From Actinocatenispora thailandica (GTDB lineage: Bacteria > Actinomycetota > Actinomycetes > Mycobacteriales > Micromonosporaceae): a stretch of 64,000 nt of DNA. Below, piece by piece: positions 44,352-53,566 of this stretch. Made by a program: the position numbers and the translations under genes. The stretch's first letter is position 1, and the number at the start of each line of letters is the position of its first letter. Where the stretch lies: contig NZ_AP023355.1 of assembly GCF_016865425.1 (NCBI RefSeq), forward strand, positions 2,354,198 through 2,418,197, written 5' to 3'. The notes below the pieces were generated by a model that saw only the letters and a list, made by a program, of their open reading frames with translations, ran no database searches and was not told the origin of the DNA.

Positions 44352-45866
44352 TCAGCCGCGCTCGATCGCGGTGTCGAGCAACCCCAGCGGCGGCGCGCCC
44401 AGCTCCAGCAACGCGGCGTGCAGCCGGGGCAGCGAGAACCCCGCGCCCCACGCCGCCCGGGCCCGGTCGCGTACCTGCCCGATCACCAGCTTGCCCCAGG
44501 TGTAGCGGCCGTACGTCGGGTCGAACGTGCCGCGGTACGCCTCGGCCAGCGCCGCCGGACCCTGCAGGTGGGCGTCCGAGGTGAACAGCGCGGCGGCCTC
44601 GTCGACGGTCATCGTGCCGGTGTGCAGCCCGATCGCCGCGGTCAGCCGGACCACCCGGACCAGCGCCTCCAACGCGACACCCGCGGCGTACCGGGGATCG
44701 GTGGCGTGGAAACCCTGCTCCAGCGCCATCTCCTCGGTGTAGTGCGCCCAGCCCTCCACGAACGCCTCGCCGATCAGGGTGCGACGCACCGCGGACGGCG
44801 CCCGGCGCAGCGCCCGGGAGTGCGAGAAGTGTCCCGGCGCCACCTCGTGCACGGTGATCGCCGGCAGGCTGGTACGGCTGAACACGGCGAGCCACTGCTC
44901 CCGGTCGGCCGCCGGCCAGCCCGGCTCCGGCGGGGTCACGTGGTACCAGCCCGGCGCGTCCGGCTCGTACGGGGCGGCCCAGGCCATCATCGCCATCGCC
45001 CAGCGCCGCGACTCCGGAGCCGGGCCGACCAGGCATTCGCCGTCGGTGTAGGGCACCAGTTCGTGCCGGGCGGTCCAGTCGATCACCTCGGCGGTCAGCA
45101 CCCGCGCCTCGGCCAGCACCCCGTCGATGCCGGGATGGTCGGCGGCCAGCGCGGCGACGGTGCCCGCGGTGTCCGCGTCGGGGTCGATGCGGTGGCACGC
45201 CTCGGCCAGCATGGCGCGCAGCCGATGGCGCTCGGCGTCGGCGGCCTCGGCGAGCGCGCCCAGCCGTACCGGCATCGCCTCGGACGCGGACAGCAGCCGG
45301 GCCAGCCCCGCCTCGCCCAGCGCCGAGTCGGCCGGCCCGGTCCGCGCGCAGCGTTCGAGGTGGTCCAGCAGCCGGCGGTGCGCGGCGGTGGCGGCCACCC
45401 CGGAGTCCCCGTCGGCCGGCCCGACCTGGCCGGCCAGGCCGCGGGCCGCCGACAGGGTCGCGCCCGCGACCGGCGCCGGCACCGCGTCGAGCGCGTCGAT
45501 CGCCGCGTCGACCGCGTCCGGCCAGGCGGCGAGGTGCGCCGCGCGGGCCGCGGCGCGCTCCGGCGCCGGCGCGTACTCCCGGTCGTAGCAGGCCAGGTCG
45601 AGGTTGGCGACGTGGTACAGCGGGTTGCTGCGGTGCAGGGCGAGCTCGCCGTACTCGACCCGGGTGGCGTCCTCGGCGGCCGAGGCGTGCGCCTCGTCGT
45701 GCGGGTCGGGGTAGACGTGCGCACCGGCCGGCGCCAGCCGGGACAGCGCCGCGGCCACCCCGGCGGTGGACAGGTCCTGGACCACGCCGTCGTACTCGTG
45801 CCGGCCGACCGACTCGCGGGCGGTCGGCACCATCAGGTCACAGAGCGCGCGCAGCCGTGCATCCAT
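44352..45866 (-). CDS. DUF885 family zinc metallopeptidase-like protein
   Basis: This 504-residue protein has the DUF885 zinc motif HEVAPGHF and, further on, EAFVEGWAHYTEEM, giving the pattern HExxPGH...E of this M32-like peptidase family. Its substrate is unknown; no signal peptide is present, so it is cytoplasmic. The ATG at 45866 is chosen to match the family N-terminus. It lies between the GT4 and methyltransferase genes on the same strand, in the place of a GH57 glucan-branching gene of mycobacterial relatives. Confidence 0.88.
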   Translation of the reverse strand: MDARLRALCDLMVPTARESVGRHEYDGVVQDLSTAGVAAALSRLAPAGAHVYPDPHDEAHASAAEDATRVEYGELALHRSNPLYHVANLDLACYDREYAPAPERAAARAAHLAAWPDAVDAAIDALDAVPAPVAGATLSAARGLAGQVGPADGDSGVAATAAHRRLLDHLERCARTGPADSALGEAGLARLLSASEAMPVRLGALAEAADAERHRLRAMLAEACHRIDPDADTAGTVAALAADHPGIDGVLAEARVLTAEVIDWTARHELVPYTDGECLVGPAPESRRWAMAMMAWAAPYEPDAPGWYHVTPPEPGWPAADREQWLAVFSRTSLPAITVHEVAPGHFSHSRALRRAPSAVRRTLIGEAFVEGWAHYTEEMALEQGFHATDPRYAAGVALEALVRVVRLTAAIGLHTGTMTVDEAAALFTSDAHLQGPAALAEAYRGTFDPTYGRYTWGKLVIGQVRDRARAAWGAGFSLPRLHAALLELGAPPLGLLDTAIERG

Positions 45867-45900
45867 GCGCGGCAATCTACCGCCGCGACGGTCGTGGTGA

Positions 45901-46707
45901 TCACACTTTTCCGGCGACCACGATCAGGTCGAGCGCGCTGTCCAGGTCCGATGTGGACAGTACGAAGTCGGCCGCGGTCACCGACCCGACCAGCTCCGCC
46001 AGGCCCGCCGGCCAGCTCGCGGCGGGCGTCGCGAGCTGCGCCTCGACCAGATCGGCGCCGTAGTGCCGGCGGCAGCGCGCATCGAGTGTGGCGAGCCGGG
46101 CGCCGGCATGCAGCCCGTACATGGTCGAGTCCGGGAACGCCGGGGCGACCAGCGCGGCCAGCTCGGCCGCCGACAGCTCGCGGGAGTGGTACACGTTGCG
46201 CGGCCGGTCGGTGGCCGGGTCGTACCCGGGGGAGAAGGTCAGCCGGTTCGGGGTGCTGAGCGCCAGGGTGCCGCCGGGCGCGAGCACCCGGGCGCACTCG
46301 GCCAGGTGCGCCGGCTGGTCCCACAGGTGCTCGATCAGCTGCATGCTGACCACCGCCGGGACGGCACCGGTGCGCACCGGCAGCGCCACCGCGTTGCCAC
46401 GCGCCACCGCGATCGCCGGGTACCGGCGGCGCACGTGCCCGAGCGTGGCCGGGTCGTAGTCGAGCCCGAGCACCCGGCGTGGCCGGCCGCCGAATGCGCC
46501 GGGTGCCGCGCCACTGGGGCCGCTGCCGGCGGCGAGCAGGTCCGCGCCGTACCCCTCGCCGACACCGACCTCCAGCACCGGCCCGGCCGGCAGCAGCGGT
46601 TCCAGAGCCTGGTAGGCCGCCTCGTGCCGGCGGAACCAGTAGTTCTCCACCGGCAGGTCGGGGACGGTGCGCTCGCCGGTCAGCGGCAGCGCGGGGGCGG
46701 TCGGCAT
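45901..46707 (-). CDS. SAM-dependent methyltransferase (Rv3030-like)
   Basis: This 268-residue class I methyltransferase has LEVGVGEGYGADLLAAG (SAM loop), VLGLDYDPATL and MQLIEHLWDQPAHLAECARVL. The Rv3030 type opens with LTGERTVPDLPVENYWFRRHEAAY, seen here at residues 9-32. A Gly/Ser/Pro insert (about 60-76) interrupts the SAM fold after the first strand and looks like a lineage-specific loop. It reads out toward DUF885 with 34 bp between, and diverges from fixA across 187 bp. In mycobacteria the homologue is part of the methylglucose-polysaccharide cluster. Confidence 0.9.
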   Translation of the reverse strand: MPTAPALPLTGERTVPDLPVENYWFRRHEAAYQALEPLLPAGPVLEVGVGEGYGADLLAAGSGPSGAAPGAFGGRPRRVLGLDYDPATLGHVRRRYPAIAVARGNAVALPVRTGAVPAVVSMQLIEHLWDQPAHLAECARVLAPGGTLALSTPNRLTFSPGYDPATDRPRNVYHSRELSAAELAALVAPAFPDSTMYGLHAGARLATLDARCRRHYGADLVEAQLATPAASWPAGLAELVGSVTAADFVLSTSDLDSALDLIVVAGKV

Positions 46708-46894
46708 GCCCGCAGCCTACGGGCGGGTGCGGCTGTGAGATGTATCGCGGTGGTCGCCGCGCGCGGTCGGCTACCCGCTAGTAACATAGCCCCTGAACGA
46801 GCCTTCGGCCGGCAGACTATGTTGGCTGCGGGCGGCCGGTCACCGGTCGTGGTGTCCTGACAATGCTCGGGTAAGCAGGAGGTCTGCGGCAACG

Positions 46895-47674
46895 ATGAAC
46901 ATCGTCGTCCTGGTCAAGCAGGTACCGGACTCCGGTGCCGAGCGCACGCTGAAGTCCGATGACTGGACGGTCGACCGTGCGTCGGCCAGCAACGTCATCA
47001 ACGAGATGGACGAGTACGCCATCGAGGAGGCGCTGCGCATCGCCGAGGCGCAGGGCGGCGAGGTCACCATCCTGACCGTCGGTCCGGACCGTGCCACCGA
47101 GTCGATCCGCAAGGCGCTGTCGATGGGCCCGAACGGCGCCGTGCACGTCGTCGACGACGCGATCGCCGGTTCCGACGCGGTGCAGACCTCCAAGGTCATC
47201 GCCGCCGCGCTGAACACCCTGGAGTGGGACCTGGTGCTCGCCGGCGCCGAGGCCACCGACGGCCGGGTGCAGGTCATCCCGCACATGATCGCCGAGCGGC
47301 TGGGGGTGCCGGCACTCACCGGCGCCCGCAAGCTGACCGTCGAGGGCGACACGAAGACGATCGAACGCCAGACCGACGAGGGCTACGAGGTCGTGCAGGC
47401 CACCGGCAAGGCCGTGGTCAGCGTCTGGGACACCATCAACGAGCCCCGCTACCCGTCGTTCAAGGGCATCATGGCGGCCAAGAAGAAGCCGGTGAACTCG
47501 CTGACGCTGGCCGATCTGGGCATCGCCGCCGGCGAGGTCGGCGGCGCGAACGCGCACACCACCGTGCTCTCCGCGCAGCCGCGACCGGCCCGGCAGGCCG
47601 GTACCCGGGTGCCGGACGACGGCGAGGGCGGCGCCAAGCTGGTCGAGTTCCTGGCCACCGAGAAGTTCGTCTGA
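46895..47674 (+). CDS. fixA: Electron transfer flavoprotein beta subunit
   Basis: The 259-residue EtfB/FixA subunit pairs with EtfA/FixB to pass electrons from acyl-CoA dehydrogenases to the quinone pool. It opens MNIVVLVKQVPDSGAERTL and contains the AMP-binding VLAGAEATDGRVQVIPHMIAERLG and ERQTDEGYEVV segments typical of the subunit. The ATG at 46895 has AGGAGG 14 bases upstream. fixB follows after 121 bp. Nitrogen fixation is not implied; in actinomycetes this pair serves fatty-acid oxidation. Confidence 0.96.
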   Translation: MNIVVLVKQVPDSGAERTLKSDDWTVDRASASNVINEMDEYAIEEALRIAEAQGGEVTILTVGPDRATESIRKALSMGPNGAVHVVDDAIAGSDAVQTSKVIAAALNTLEWDLVLAGAEATDGRVQVIPHMIAERLGVPALTGARKLTVEGDTKTIERQTDEGYEVVQATGKAVVSVWDTINEPRYPSFKGIMAAKKKPVNSLTLADLGIAAGEVGGANAHTTVLSAQPRPARQAGTRVPDDGEGGAKLVEFLATEKFV

Positions 47675-47795
47675 CCCGGCGCGGGGCCGCGTCGGCGGCT
47701 CGCACTGGACACCAACACGTACGAGTACGGCTAGGTCAAGAAGGCCGGCGTTAGTCGCCCGCACCGATTGACCGCGATCGCGGAGGCAAGGACAG

Positions 47796-48755
47796 ATGGC
47801 TGAGGTACTGGTCGTCGCGGACGGCACGGCGTCGGGCGGCGTGAAGAAGGTGACGCTGGAGGCGCTGACGCTGGCCCGTCGGCTCGGCGAGCCCGCCGCG
47901 GTGGTGCTGGGCGCACCCGGCACGGCCGACGCGCTCGCCGGCCCGCTCGCCGAGTACGGCGCGGTCAAGATCTACGCCGCCGAGAGCGACGAGATCGCCG
48001 GGCACCTGGTGGCGCCGAAGGCGGAGGTGCTGGCCCGGCTGGTGGGCGAGGTGTCGCCGGCCGCGGTGCTGCTGGCATCCGGCCAGGAGGGCAAGGAGAT
48101 CGCCGGCCGGCTCGCGGTCAAGCTCGACGCCGGCCTGCTGACCGACGTGTCCGACATCGCCGCCGACGGCACGGTCACCCAGGTGGTGTTCGCCGGCTCC
48201 ACGATCGTCACCGCGAAGGCGGACGGGCTGCCGGTCGTCACCGTCCGGTCGAACTCGGTGACCCCGGAGCCGGCGCCGGCCGCCGGCGAGCGGGTCAGCG
48301 TGGACACCACCGTGTCGGATGCCGCGAAGGGCGCCACGGTGCTGGAGCGGGTCGCCGAGCAGAAGGGCTCCCGGCCCGAGCTGACCGAGGCCGGCGTGGT
48401 CGTCTCCGGCGGTCGCGGTGTCGCCAGCGCCGAGAACTTCGCGCTGATCGAGGAGCTGGCCGACCTGCTCGGCGGCGCGGTCGGCGCGTCCCGGGCCGCC
48501 GTCGACTCCGGCTACTACCCGCACCAGTTCCAGGTCGGCCAGACCGGCAAGACCGTGTCGCCGCAGCTCTACCTGGCGATCGGCATCTCCGGCGCGATCC
48601 AGCACCGGGCCGGGATGCAGACCTCGAAGACGATCGTCGCGATCAACAAGGACGACGAGGCACCGATCTTCGAGCTCGCCGACTACGGCATCGTCGGCGA
48701 CCTGTTCAAGGTCGTCCCGCAGGCGGTCGAGGAGATCCGCAAGCGCCAGGGCTGA
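47796..48755 (+). CDS. fixB: Electron transfer flavoprotein alpha subunit
   Basis: The 319-residue EtfA/FixB subunit binds FAD. The signature region is intact: [35 protein letters not shown], then [30 protein letters not shown] and [22 protein letters not shown] (quoted in parts). AAGGA precedes the ATG at about eight bases. It is the last gene of the fixAB operon, with a strong hairpin 19 bp after its stop. Confidence 0.96.
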   Translation: MAEVLVVADGTASGGVKKVTLEALTLARRLGEPAAVVLGAPGTADALAGPLAEYGAVKIYAAESDEIAGHLVAPKAEVLARLVGEVSPAAVLLASGQEGKEIAGRLAVKLDAGLLTDVSDIAADGTVTQVVFAGSTIVTAKADGLPVVTVRSNSVTPEPAPAAGERVSVDTTVSDAAKGATVLERVAEQKGSRPELTEAGVVVSGGRGVASAENFALIEELADLLGGAVGASRAAVDSGYYPHQFQVGQTGKTVSPQLYLAIGISGAIQHRAGMQTSKTIVAINKDDEAPIFELADYGIVGDLFKVVPQAVEEIRKRQG

Positions 48756-48773
48756 CCCGATCGCCGCACCGTC

Positions 48774-48809
48774 CGAAGCGGTACGTCGCGGTGGCGGCGT
48801 ACCGCTTCG
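48774..48809. terminator. Hairpin terminator after fixB
   Basis: CGAAGCGGTACG (48774-48785) and CGTACCGCTTCG (48798-48809) form a perfect 12-bp stem with a 12-base loop, 19 bp after the fixB stop. The remaining 250 bp to bioY show no convincing gene. Confidence 0.8.
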
Positions 48810-49056
48810 CACCCCCTGCCCCGCGGCGGCCGGCGACGCCGGGCGCCGCCGGCGGCACAGGGTCTGCGGTGGCGATCTGTCGTGCCGAGGGCTTGACATT
48901 CCGCCGCGCCCCGGCAAGGCCCGGCACACCACCCCCGGCCGGGGCCGCGATGCGCGGTGCCGGGCGGGAAAGCCGACAGGCGCGCCGATCGCGGTGTCTT
49001 ACGCTGTCCGCGGTTGACTTCACGTGGGCCCCGGCCCTCACCCCCTGGAGGAAGTT

Positions 49057-49644
49057 GTGTCCACTAGCCCGGTCGTCCTGCGTCGGCACGTGCTCGCCGA
49101 CCTGATTCCCGGTTCGGTCGCCCGTAACGCGCTGCTGGTCGTCGGGGGCGCCGCGGTGACCGGGCTGGCCGCCCAGCTGTCGGTGTCGATCGAACCGCTG
49201 TCGCCGGTCCCGGTGACCGGCCAGACCTTCGCCGTGCTGCTGGTCGCCGCCGCGCTCGGTCCGTGGCGGGCGCTCGCCTCGATGGCGCTCTACCTCGCGG
49301 TCGGCATGGCCGGCGTGCCGTGGTTCGCCGGCGGCACGTCGGGCGCGGGTGGCGCGTCGTTCGGCTACATCCTGGGCTACCTGGCGGCCGGGCTGCTGGT
49401 GGGCGAGCTGGCTCGCCGGGCCGGCGACCGGACCCCGCTGCGCACCGTCGGGACGATGCTGCTGGGCAACGCGGTGATCTACGCGTTCGGGGTGTCCTGG
49501 CTGGTGGGCGTGGTCGGCATGGCGGTGCCCGCGGCGCTGGTCGCCGGCGTGCTGCCGTTCCTGCTCGGCGACGCGATCAAGGTGGCGCTGGCGGCCGGTG
49601 TGCTGCCCGGCACCTGGGCGCTGGTGCGCCGCTTCGGCAAGTGA
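49057..49644 (+). CDS. bioY: BioY biotin transporter substrate-binding component
   Basis: This 195-residue membrane protein has about six helices. The BioY-typical segments are VTGQTFAVLLVAAALG, GGTSGAGGASFGYILGYLAAG and FLLGDAIKVALAAG. It is the S-component of an ECF transporter and can act alone or with shared EcfAT proteins, which are not encoded nearby. The GTG at 49057 follows GGAGGAAG. Its stop overlaps the GTG of the following nucleotidyltransferase gene as GTGA. Confidence 0.94.
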   Translation: MSTSPVVLRRHVLADLIPGSVARNALLVVGGAAVTGLAAQLSVSIEPLSPVPVTGQTFAVLLVAAALGPWRALASMALYLAVGMAGVPWFAGGTSGAGGASFGYILGYLAAGLLVGELARRAGDRTPLRTVGTMLLGNAVIYAFGVSWLVGVVGMAVPAALVAGVLPFLLGDAIKVALAAGVLPGTWALVRRFGK

Positions 49645-50315
49645 GCCACGCGCCGGGGGAGGGCGTGCCCGTGCCCGGTCCGGGCACCCCGGCCGACCTC
49701 GACGTGGAGAACTGGGACCCGTGGACGCCGGAGCAGCTCGCGCGCCGGTTGGCCGGCGTCGACGTGCCGTGGTGGGTCTGCGGCGGCTGGGCGATCGAGC
49801 TGTTCCACCGCGATGCCGGTGCCGGACCGCTGCGCGGTCACGAGGACCTGGAGTTCGGCATCTGCCGTGCCGACTTCCCGGCGGTCCGGGCCGCGCTGCT
49901 CGCCGACCGCACGCTCACCCAGTACGCGGCCGGCGACGGGATGCTGTGGCCGCTGCCGGCGGATCGGCCACCGCCGCCGCACCTCGCGCAGGTGTGGACC
50001 GCGACCGCCGCGGACGCTGTGTTCCGGACCGACCTGTTCCTCGATCCGGGCAGCCGGCGGCAGTGGGTGTGCAAGCGGGACGATCGGCTCGTCCGGCCGC
50101 TGGCCGACACGATCGCGCGGTCCGCGTCCGGCGTGCCGTACCAGCGGCCCGAGGTGGTGCTGCTGATGAAGGCCAAGCACGCCCGGGACAAGGACGTGGC
50201 GGACCTCGTCGCCACCCTCCCGCTGCTGTCGCCGGCGCAGCGTGACTGGCTGGCCGCCGCGTTGCTGCTGGTCCACCCGGGCCACGCCTGGATCGAGCGG
50301 GTCCGGGAAGGCTGA
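49641..50315 (+). CDS. Nucleotidyltransferase of the aminoglycoside-2''-adenylyltransferase-like fold
   Basis: This 224-residue protein has WWVCGGWAIELFHRDAGAGP and the acidic GHEDLEFGI, the nucleotidyltransferase core with Asp/Glu metal ligands, as in ANT(2'')-like proteins. Chromosomal members of this family in actinomycetes mostly have unknown substrates, so no resistance is claimed. The GTG at 49641 overlaps the bioY stop, but the first 25 residues look like linker, so the functional start could be slightly downstream. It is coupled to bioY, an unusual pairing. Confidence 0.75.
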   Translation: MSHAPGEGVPVPGPGTPADLDVENWDPWTPEQLARRLAGVDVPWWVCGGWAIELFHRDAGAGPLRGHEDLEFGICRADFPAVRAALLADRTLTQYAAGDGMLWPLPADRPPPPHLAQVWTATAADAVFRTDLFLDPGSRRQWVCKRDDRLVRPLADTIARSASGVPYQRPEVVLLMKAKHARDKDVADLVATLPLLSPAQRDWLAAALLLVHPGHAWIERVREG

Positions 50316-50376
50316 GCAGCCTCGGCGCGTTTCCCGGTACCGTCGAGCCACGGTGAACGGAACTGGGGTGGGTGCG

Positions 50377-50607
50377 GTGAACGACAAGGACGTGCTGGGG
50401 CAGATCCACGACCTGGTGGCCGAGGAGCACCGGCTGCGCGACGCCGGCGGCAGCGACGAGGAGCGGGCCCGGCTGGCCGCGGTCGAGCAGCAGCTCGACC
50501 AGTGCTGGGACCTGCTGCGCCGCCGCCGGGCCCGGGAGGACGCCGGCCAGGACCCGACCGCGGAGCGGGTGCGGCCCAGCTCCGAGGTCGAGTCCTACCT
50601 GCAATAG
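50377..50607 (+). CDS. Small DUF2630 family protein
   Basis: The 76-residue acidic helical protein ([21 protein letters not shown]) fits DUF2630, a short coiled-coil family of actinomycetes with unknown function. The GTG at 50377 follows GGGGTGGG; an upstream GTG at 50353 is possible. It lies 44 bp before the cysteine desulfurase gene and may be co-transcribed with it. Confidence 0.85.
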   Translation: MNDKDVLGQIHDLVAEEHRLRDAGGSDEERARLAAVEQQLDQCWDLLRRRRAREDAGQDPTAERVRPSSEVESYLQ

Positions 50608-50651
50608 GCGGCGCCGCCGGGGCCCGGATGCGGACCTCTAAGCTGGGCCTC

Positions 50652-51827
50652 ATGGCGTACCTGGACCACGCGGCCACCACTCCGGTGCTGCCGGCGGCGC
50701 TCGACGCGTACGTGCGGGCCGCCGGCAGGTTCGGCAACGCCTCGTCGCTGCACGCCTCCGGCCGGGCCGCCCGGCGGGTGGTCGAGGAGTCCCGGGAGCA
50801 GATCGCGGAGCGGCTCGGCGCCCGGCCGAGCGAGGTGATCTTCACCTCCGGCGGCACCGAGAGCGACAACCTGGCGGTCAAGGGGATCAGCTGGTCGCGC
50901 CGGGAGGCCGAGCCGGCCCGGGACGTACTGCTGGTCGGCGCCGCCGAACACCACGCGGTGCTGGACTCGGCGCACTTCATGGCCGACCGCCAGGGCGCCA
51001 CCGTGCTGCCGGTGCCGGTGGACCCGGCCGGGCGGGTGACCCCGGACGCGCTGGGCACGCTGCTCGCCGAGTACGCCGACCGGGCCGCGCTGGTCAGCAC
51101 GATGTGGGCGAACAACGAGGTCGGTACGGTCACGCCGGTCACCGAGCTGGCCGCGATCGCCGCCGGCCACGGGGTGCCGCTGCACACCGACGCGGTGCAG
51201 GCGCTCGGCGCGGTACCGGTCGACTTCGGTGCGTCCGGCGTCGCCGCGATGACCGTGACCGGACACAAGATCGGTGGCCCGGTCGGGGTCGGCGCGCTGC
51301 TGCTGCGCACCGACGTGGCCTGCACCCCGGTGCTGCACGGTGGCGGCCAGGAACGCGAGGTCCGGTCCGGCACGCTGGACGTGGCCGGCGTGGCCGCGCT
51401 CGCCACCGCCGTCGACCATGCGGTGTCCCGGCAGCAGGACGAGGCGCGTCGGGTGGCGGCGCTGCGCGACGAGCTGGTCGCGCGGGTGCGCGCCGCGGTG
51501 CCGGACGCGATCCTCAACGGCGACCCGGTCGACCGGCTGCCCGGCAACGCGCACTTCTCGTTCCCCGGCTGCGAGGGCGACGCGCTGTTGATGCTGCTGG
51601 ACGCGGCCGGCGTGGAGTGCTCGACCGGTTCGGCCTGCTCGGCCGGGGTGGCGCAGCCGAGTCACGTGCTGCTCGCGATGGGTGCCGACGCCGACCGGGC
51701 TCGCAGTTCGCTGCGGTTCTCGCTGGGCCACACCTCGACGGCGGCCGACGTGACGGCGCTGCTGGACGCGCTGCCGACCGCGGTCGAGCGGGCCCGCCGC
51801 GCCACCGCGGTCTCCCGCCGCCACTGA
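50652..51827 (+). CDS. Cysteine desulfurase (IscS/NifS type)
   Basis: This 391-residue PLP enzyme takes sulfur from cysteine as a persulfide for Fe-S clusters and tRNA thiolation. It starts [15 protein letters not shown], has the PLP Lys in [11 protein letters not shown] and the catalytic Cys in [11 protein letters not shown]. The neighbour mnmA is a direct user of its sulfur, and the same pairing (iscS-trmU) is found in M. tuberculosis Rv3025c-Rv3024c. The ATG at 50652 matches the conserved N-terminus. Only a small membrane protein gene on the other strand separates it from mnmA. Confidence 0.96.
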   Translation: MAYLDHAATTPVLPAALDAYVRAAGRFGNASSLHASGRAARRVVEESREQIAERLGARPSEVIFTSGGTESDNLAVKGISWSRREAEPARDVLLVGAAEHHAVLDSAHFMADRQGATVLPVPVDPAGRVTPDALGTLLAEYADRAALVSTMWANNEVGTVTPVTELAAIAAGHGVPLHTDAVQALGAVPVDFGASGVAAMTVTGHKIGGPVGVGALLLRTDVACTPVLHGGGQEREVRSGTLDVAGVAALATAVDHAVSRQQDEARRVAALRDELVARVRAAVPDAILNGDPVDRLPGNAHFSFPGCEGDALLMLLDAAGVECSTGSACSAGVAQPSHVLLAMGADADRARSSLRFSLGHTSTAADVTALLDALPTAVERARRATAVSRRH

Positions 51828-51862
51828 CGCCGGTGCGCGGCCCAGCCGGGCCGGCGGGCGGC

Positions 51863-52210
51863 TCAGCGCGGGGGACGGGTCGGTCCACGTCCGGGCGGGT
51901 CACCCGGTTCGCCCCGGGAGGCCCGCAGCAGCCGGCGGATCGTCTGCACCGCGACCAGGACCAGCAGCACCGTACCGACCACTCCGGCGATGCCGGTGAC
52001 CAGGAATCCCGGCCCGTGCAGCGGGATGCGCCGCACCCCGTTCGGGGTGTGCAGCTCGCAGACGCCGTCGCCCAGGCTCGCCGGGTAGACGTCGTTGGTC
52101 AGGCAGTCGTACGCGGTCTTCGCCTCGTGCGCGCCCCACACCAGCAGCGCGAAGCTCGCCACGCACAGCGCCGCCAGTACCAGCACCGGCCACCAGGAAA
52201 GCCGCTTCAT
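51863..52210 (-). CDS. Small two-helix membrane protein
   Basis: This 115-residue protein has helices at about residues 7-26 and 70-93, with an external loop holding two Cys ([14 protein letters not shown]) that could form a disulfide. The tail is Arg/Pro/Gly-rich. The start ATG at 52210 is reasonable but has no strong ribosome site. No family is recognised; its place between the desulfurase and mnmA on the opposite strand tells little. Confidence 0.7.
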   Translation of the reverse strand: MKRLSWWPVLVLAALCVASFALLVWGAHEAKTAYDCLTNDVYPASLGDGVCELHTPNGVRRIPLHGPGFLVTGIAGVVGTVLLVLVAVQTIRRLLRASRGEPGDPPGRGPTRPPR

Positions 52211-52329
52211 CGCCCTCTTGTTCCGTTCTGTCGGGTCACTGCCCGATCGGTTCGCCGGGCCGGCGCGGCGGCCGCACCGCCGACGGGCCGGATACGCTCG
52301 GCAGGGTACGCGTCGAGGAAGGAACGGGC

Positions 52330-53403
52330 ATGAGGGTGTTGGCGGCGATGTCGGGCGGGGTCGACTCGGCGGTGGCGGCCGCGCGCGCCGTCGACGCCGG
52401 GTACGACGTGACCGGGGTGCACCTGGCGCTGTCGGCGAACCCGCAGGCCTACCGCACCGGCGCGCGCGGCTGCTGCACCCTGGAGGACTCCCGGGACGCC
52501 CGACGCGCCGCCGACGTGCTGGGCATCCCGTTCTACGTGTGGGACATGGCCGAGGAGTTCCGCGAGGACGTGGTCGCCGACTTCGTCGCCGAGTACGCGG
52601 CCGGTCGCACCCCGAACCCGTGCCTGCGCTGCAACGAGAAGATCAAGTTCGCCGCGGTGCTGGACCGGGCCCGGGCGCTGGGCTTCGATGCGGTGGTCAC
52701 CGGCCACCACGCCCGGCTGGCCGGCGGGGTGCTGCGCCGGTCGGTCGATCACGCCAAGGACCAGTCGTACGTGCTGGCGGTGCTGCGCCCGGACCAGCTG
52801 GCCGGGGCGGTCTTCCCGCTCGGTGACTCCACCAAGGCGCAGGTCCGCGCCGAGGCGGCGCGGCGCGGCCTCGCCGTCGCCGACAAGCCGGACAGCCACG
52901 ACATCTGCTTCATCGCCGACGGCGACACCCGCGGGTTCCTGCACCGCGAGCTGGGCAGCGAGCCGGGGGACATCGTCGACGCGGACACCGGCGAGGTGCT
53001 GGGCAGCCACGACGGGGCGTACGCGTACACGGTGGGGCAGCGGCGCGGGCTCAACCTGACCCGCCCGGCGCCCGACGGGCAGCCGCGGTACGTGCTGTCC
53101 ATCACGCCGGTGCAGAACACGGTGACGGTGGGCCGGCGCGAGGCGCTCGCGGTCGACACCGTCACCGCGGAGCGTCCGGTGTGGACGGTGCCGCCGCCGG
53201 CCGGCCCGTTCGACTGCCAGGTGCAGCTGCGCGCGCACGGCGAGGTGTACGACGCGACGGTGACGTACGACGCCGCCGGGCTCACCGCGACGCTGCGGGC
53301 GCCGGCCAGCGGGGTCGCGCCGGGGCAGGCGATCGTGGCGTACCGCCGGGATCCGGCCGGCGACGTGGTGCTCGGCTCCGCGACGATCGCCGCCGCCGCC
53401 TGA
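52330..53403 (+). CDS. mnmA: tRNA 2-thiouridylase
   Basis: This 357-residue enzyme (also called TrmU) puts sulfur on U34 of Lys, Glu and Gln tRNAs. It has the PP-loop [10 protein letters not shown] near the N-terminus, catalytic Cys residues in NPCLRCN and [10 protein letters not shown], and TVGQRRGLN and VYRRDPAG-like C-terminal motifs. The ATG at 52330 follows GAGGAAGGAAC. It uses persulfide sulfur from the nearby cysteine desulfurase. Confidence 0.96.
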   Translation: MRVLAAMSGGVDSAVAAARAVDAGYDVTGVHLALSANPQAYRTGARGCCTLEDSRDARRAADVLGIPFYVWDMAEEFREDVVADFVAEYAAGRTPNPCLRCNEKIKFAAVLDRARALGFDAVVTGHHARLAGGVLRRSVDHAKDQSYVLAVLRPDQLAGAVFPLGDSTKAQVRAEAARRGLAVADKPDSHDICFIADGDTRGFLHRELGSEPGDIVDADTGEVLGSHDGAYAYTVGQRRGLNLTRPAPDGQPRYVLSITPVQNTVTVGRREALAVDTVTAERPVWTVPPPAGPFDCQVQLRAHGEVYDATVTYDAAGLTATLRAPASGVAPGQAIVAYRRDPAGDVVLGSATIAAAA

Positions 53404-53566
53404 TCCACGCCGGCCCGGCCCGCGCCCGGTGCGGCCGGCCCGCCCCGACGGCCGGTGCCGCGTCGCAGCCAGCCTGCGGTCGCGTCCCAGGGGCGGCGTC
53501 AGCTGGCGGTCCCGTCTGCGTGCTCGGCTTCCAGAGCCCCAGCGGCCGACTGCGGCCCGATCGCAA

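Noticed and set aside
46895-48755. Nitrogen-fixation role for fixA/fixB
   Set aside because: No nif genes nearby; these are standard ETF subunits of actinomycetes.
49641-50315. Aminoglycoside-resistance gene
   Set aside because: Only the fold is similar; there is no mobile element or resistance context, so a resistance call is unsupported.
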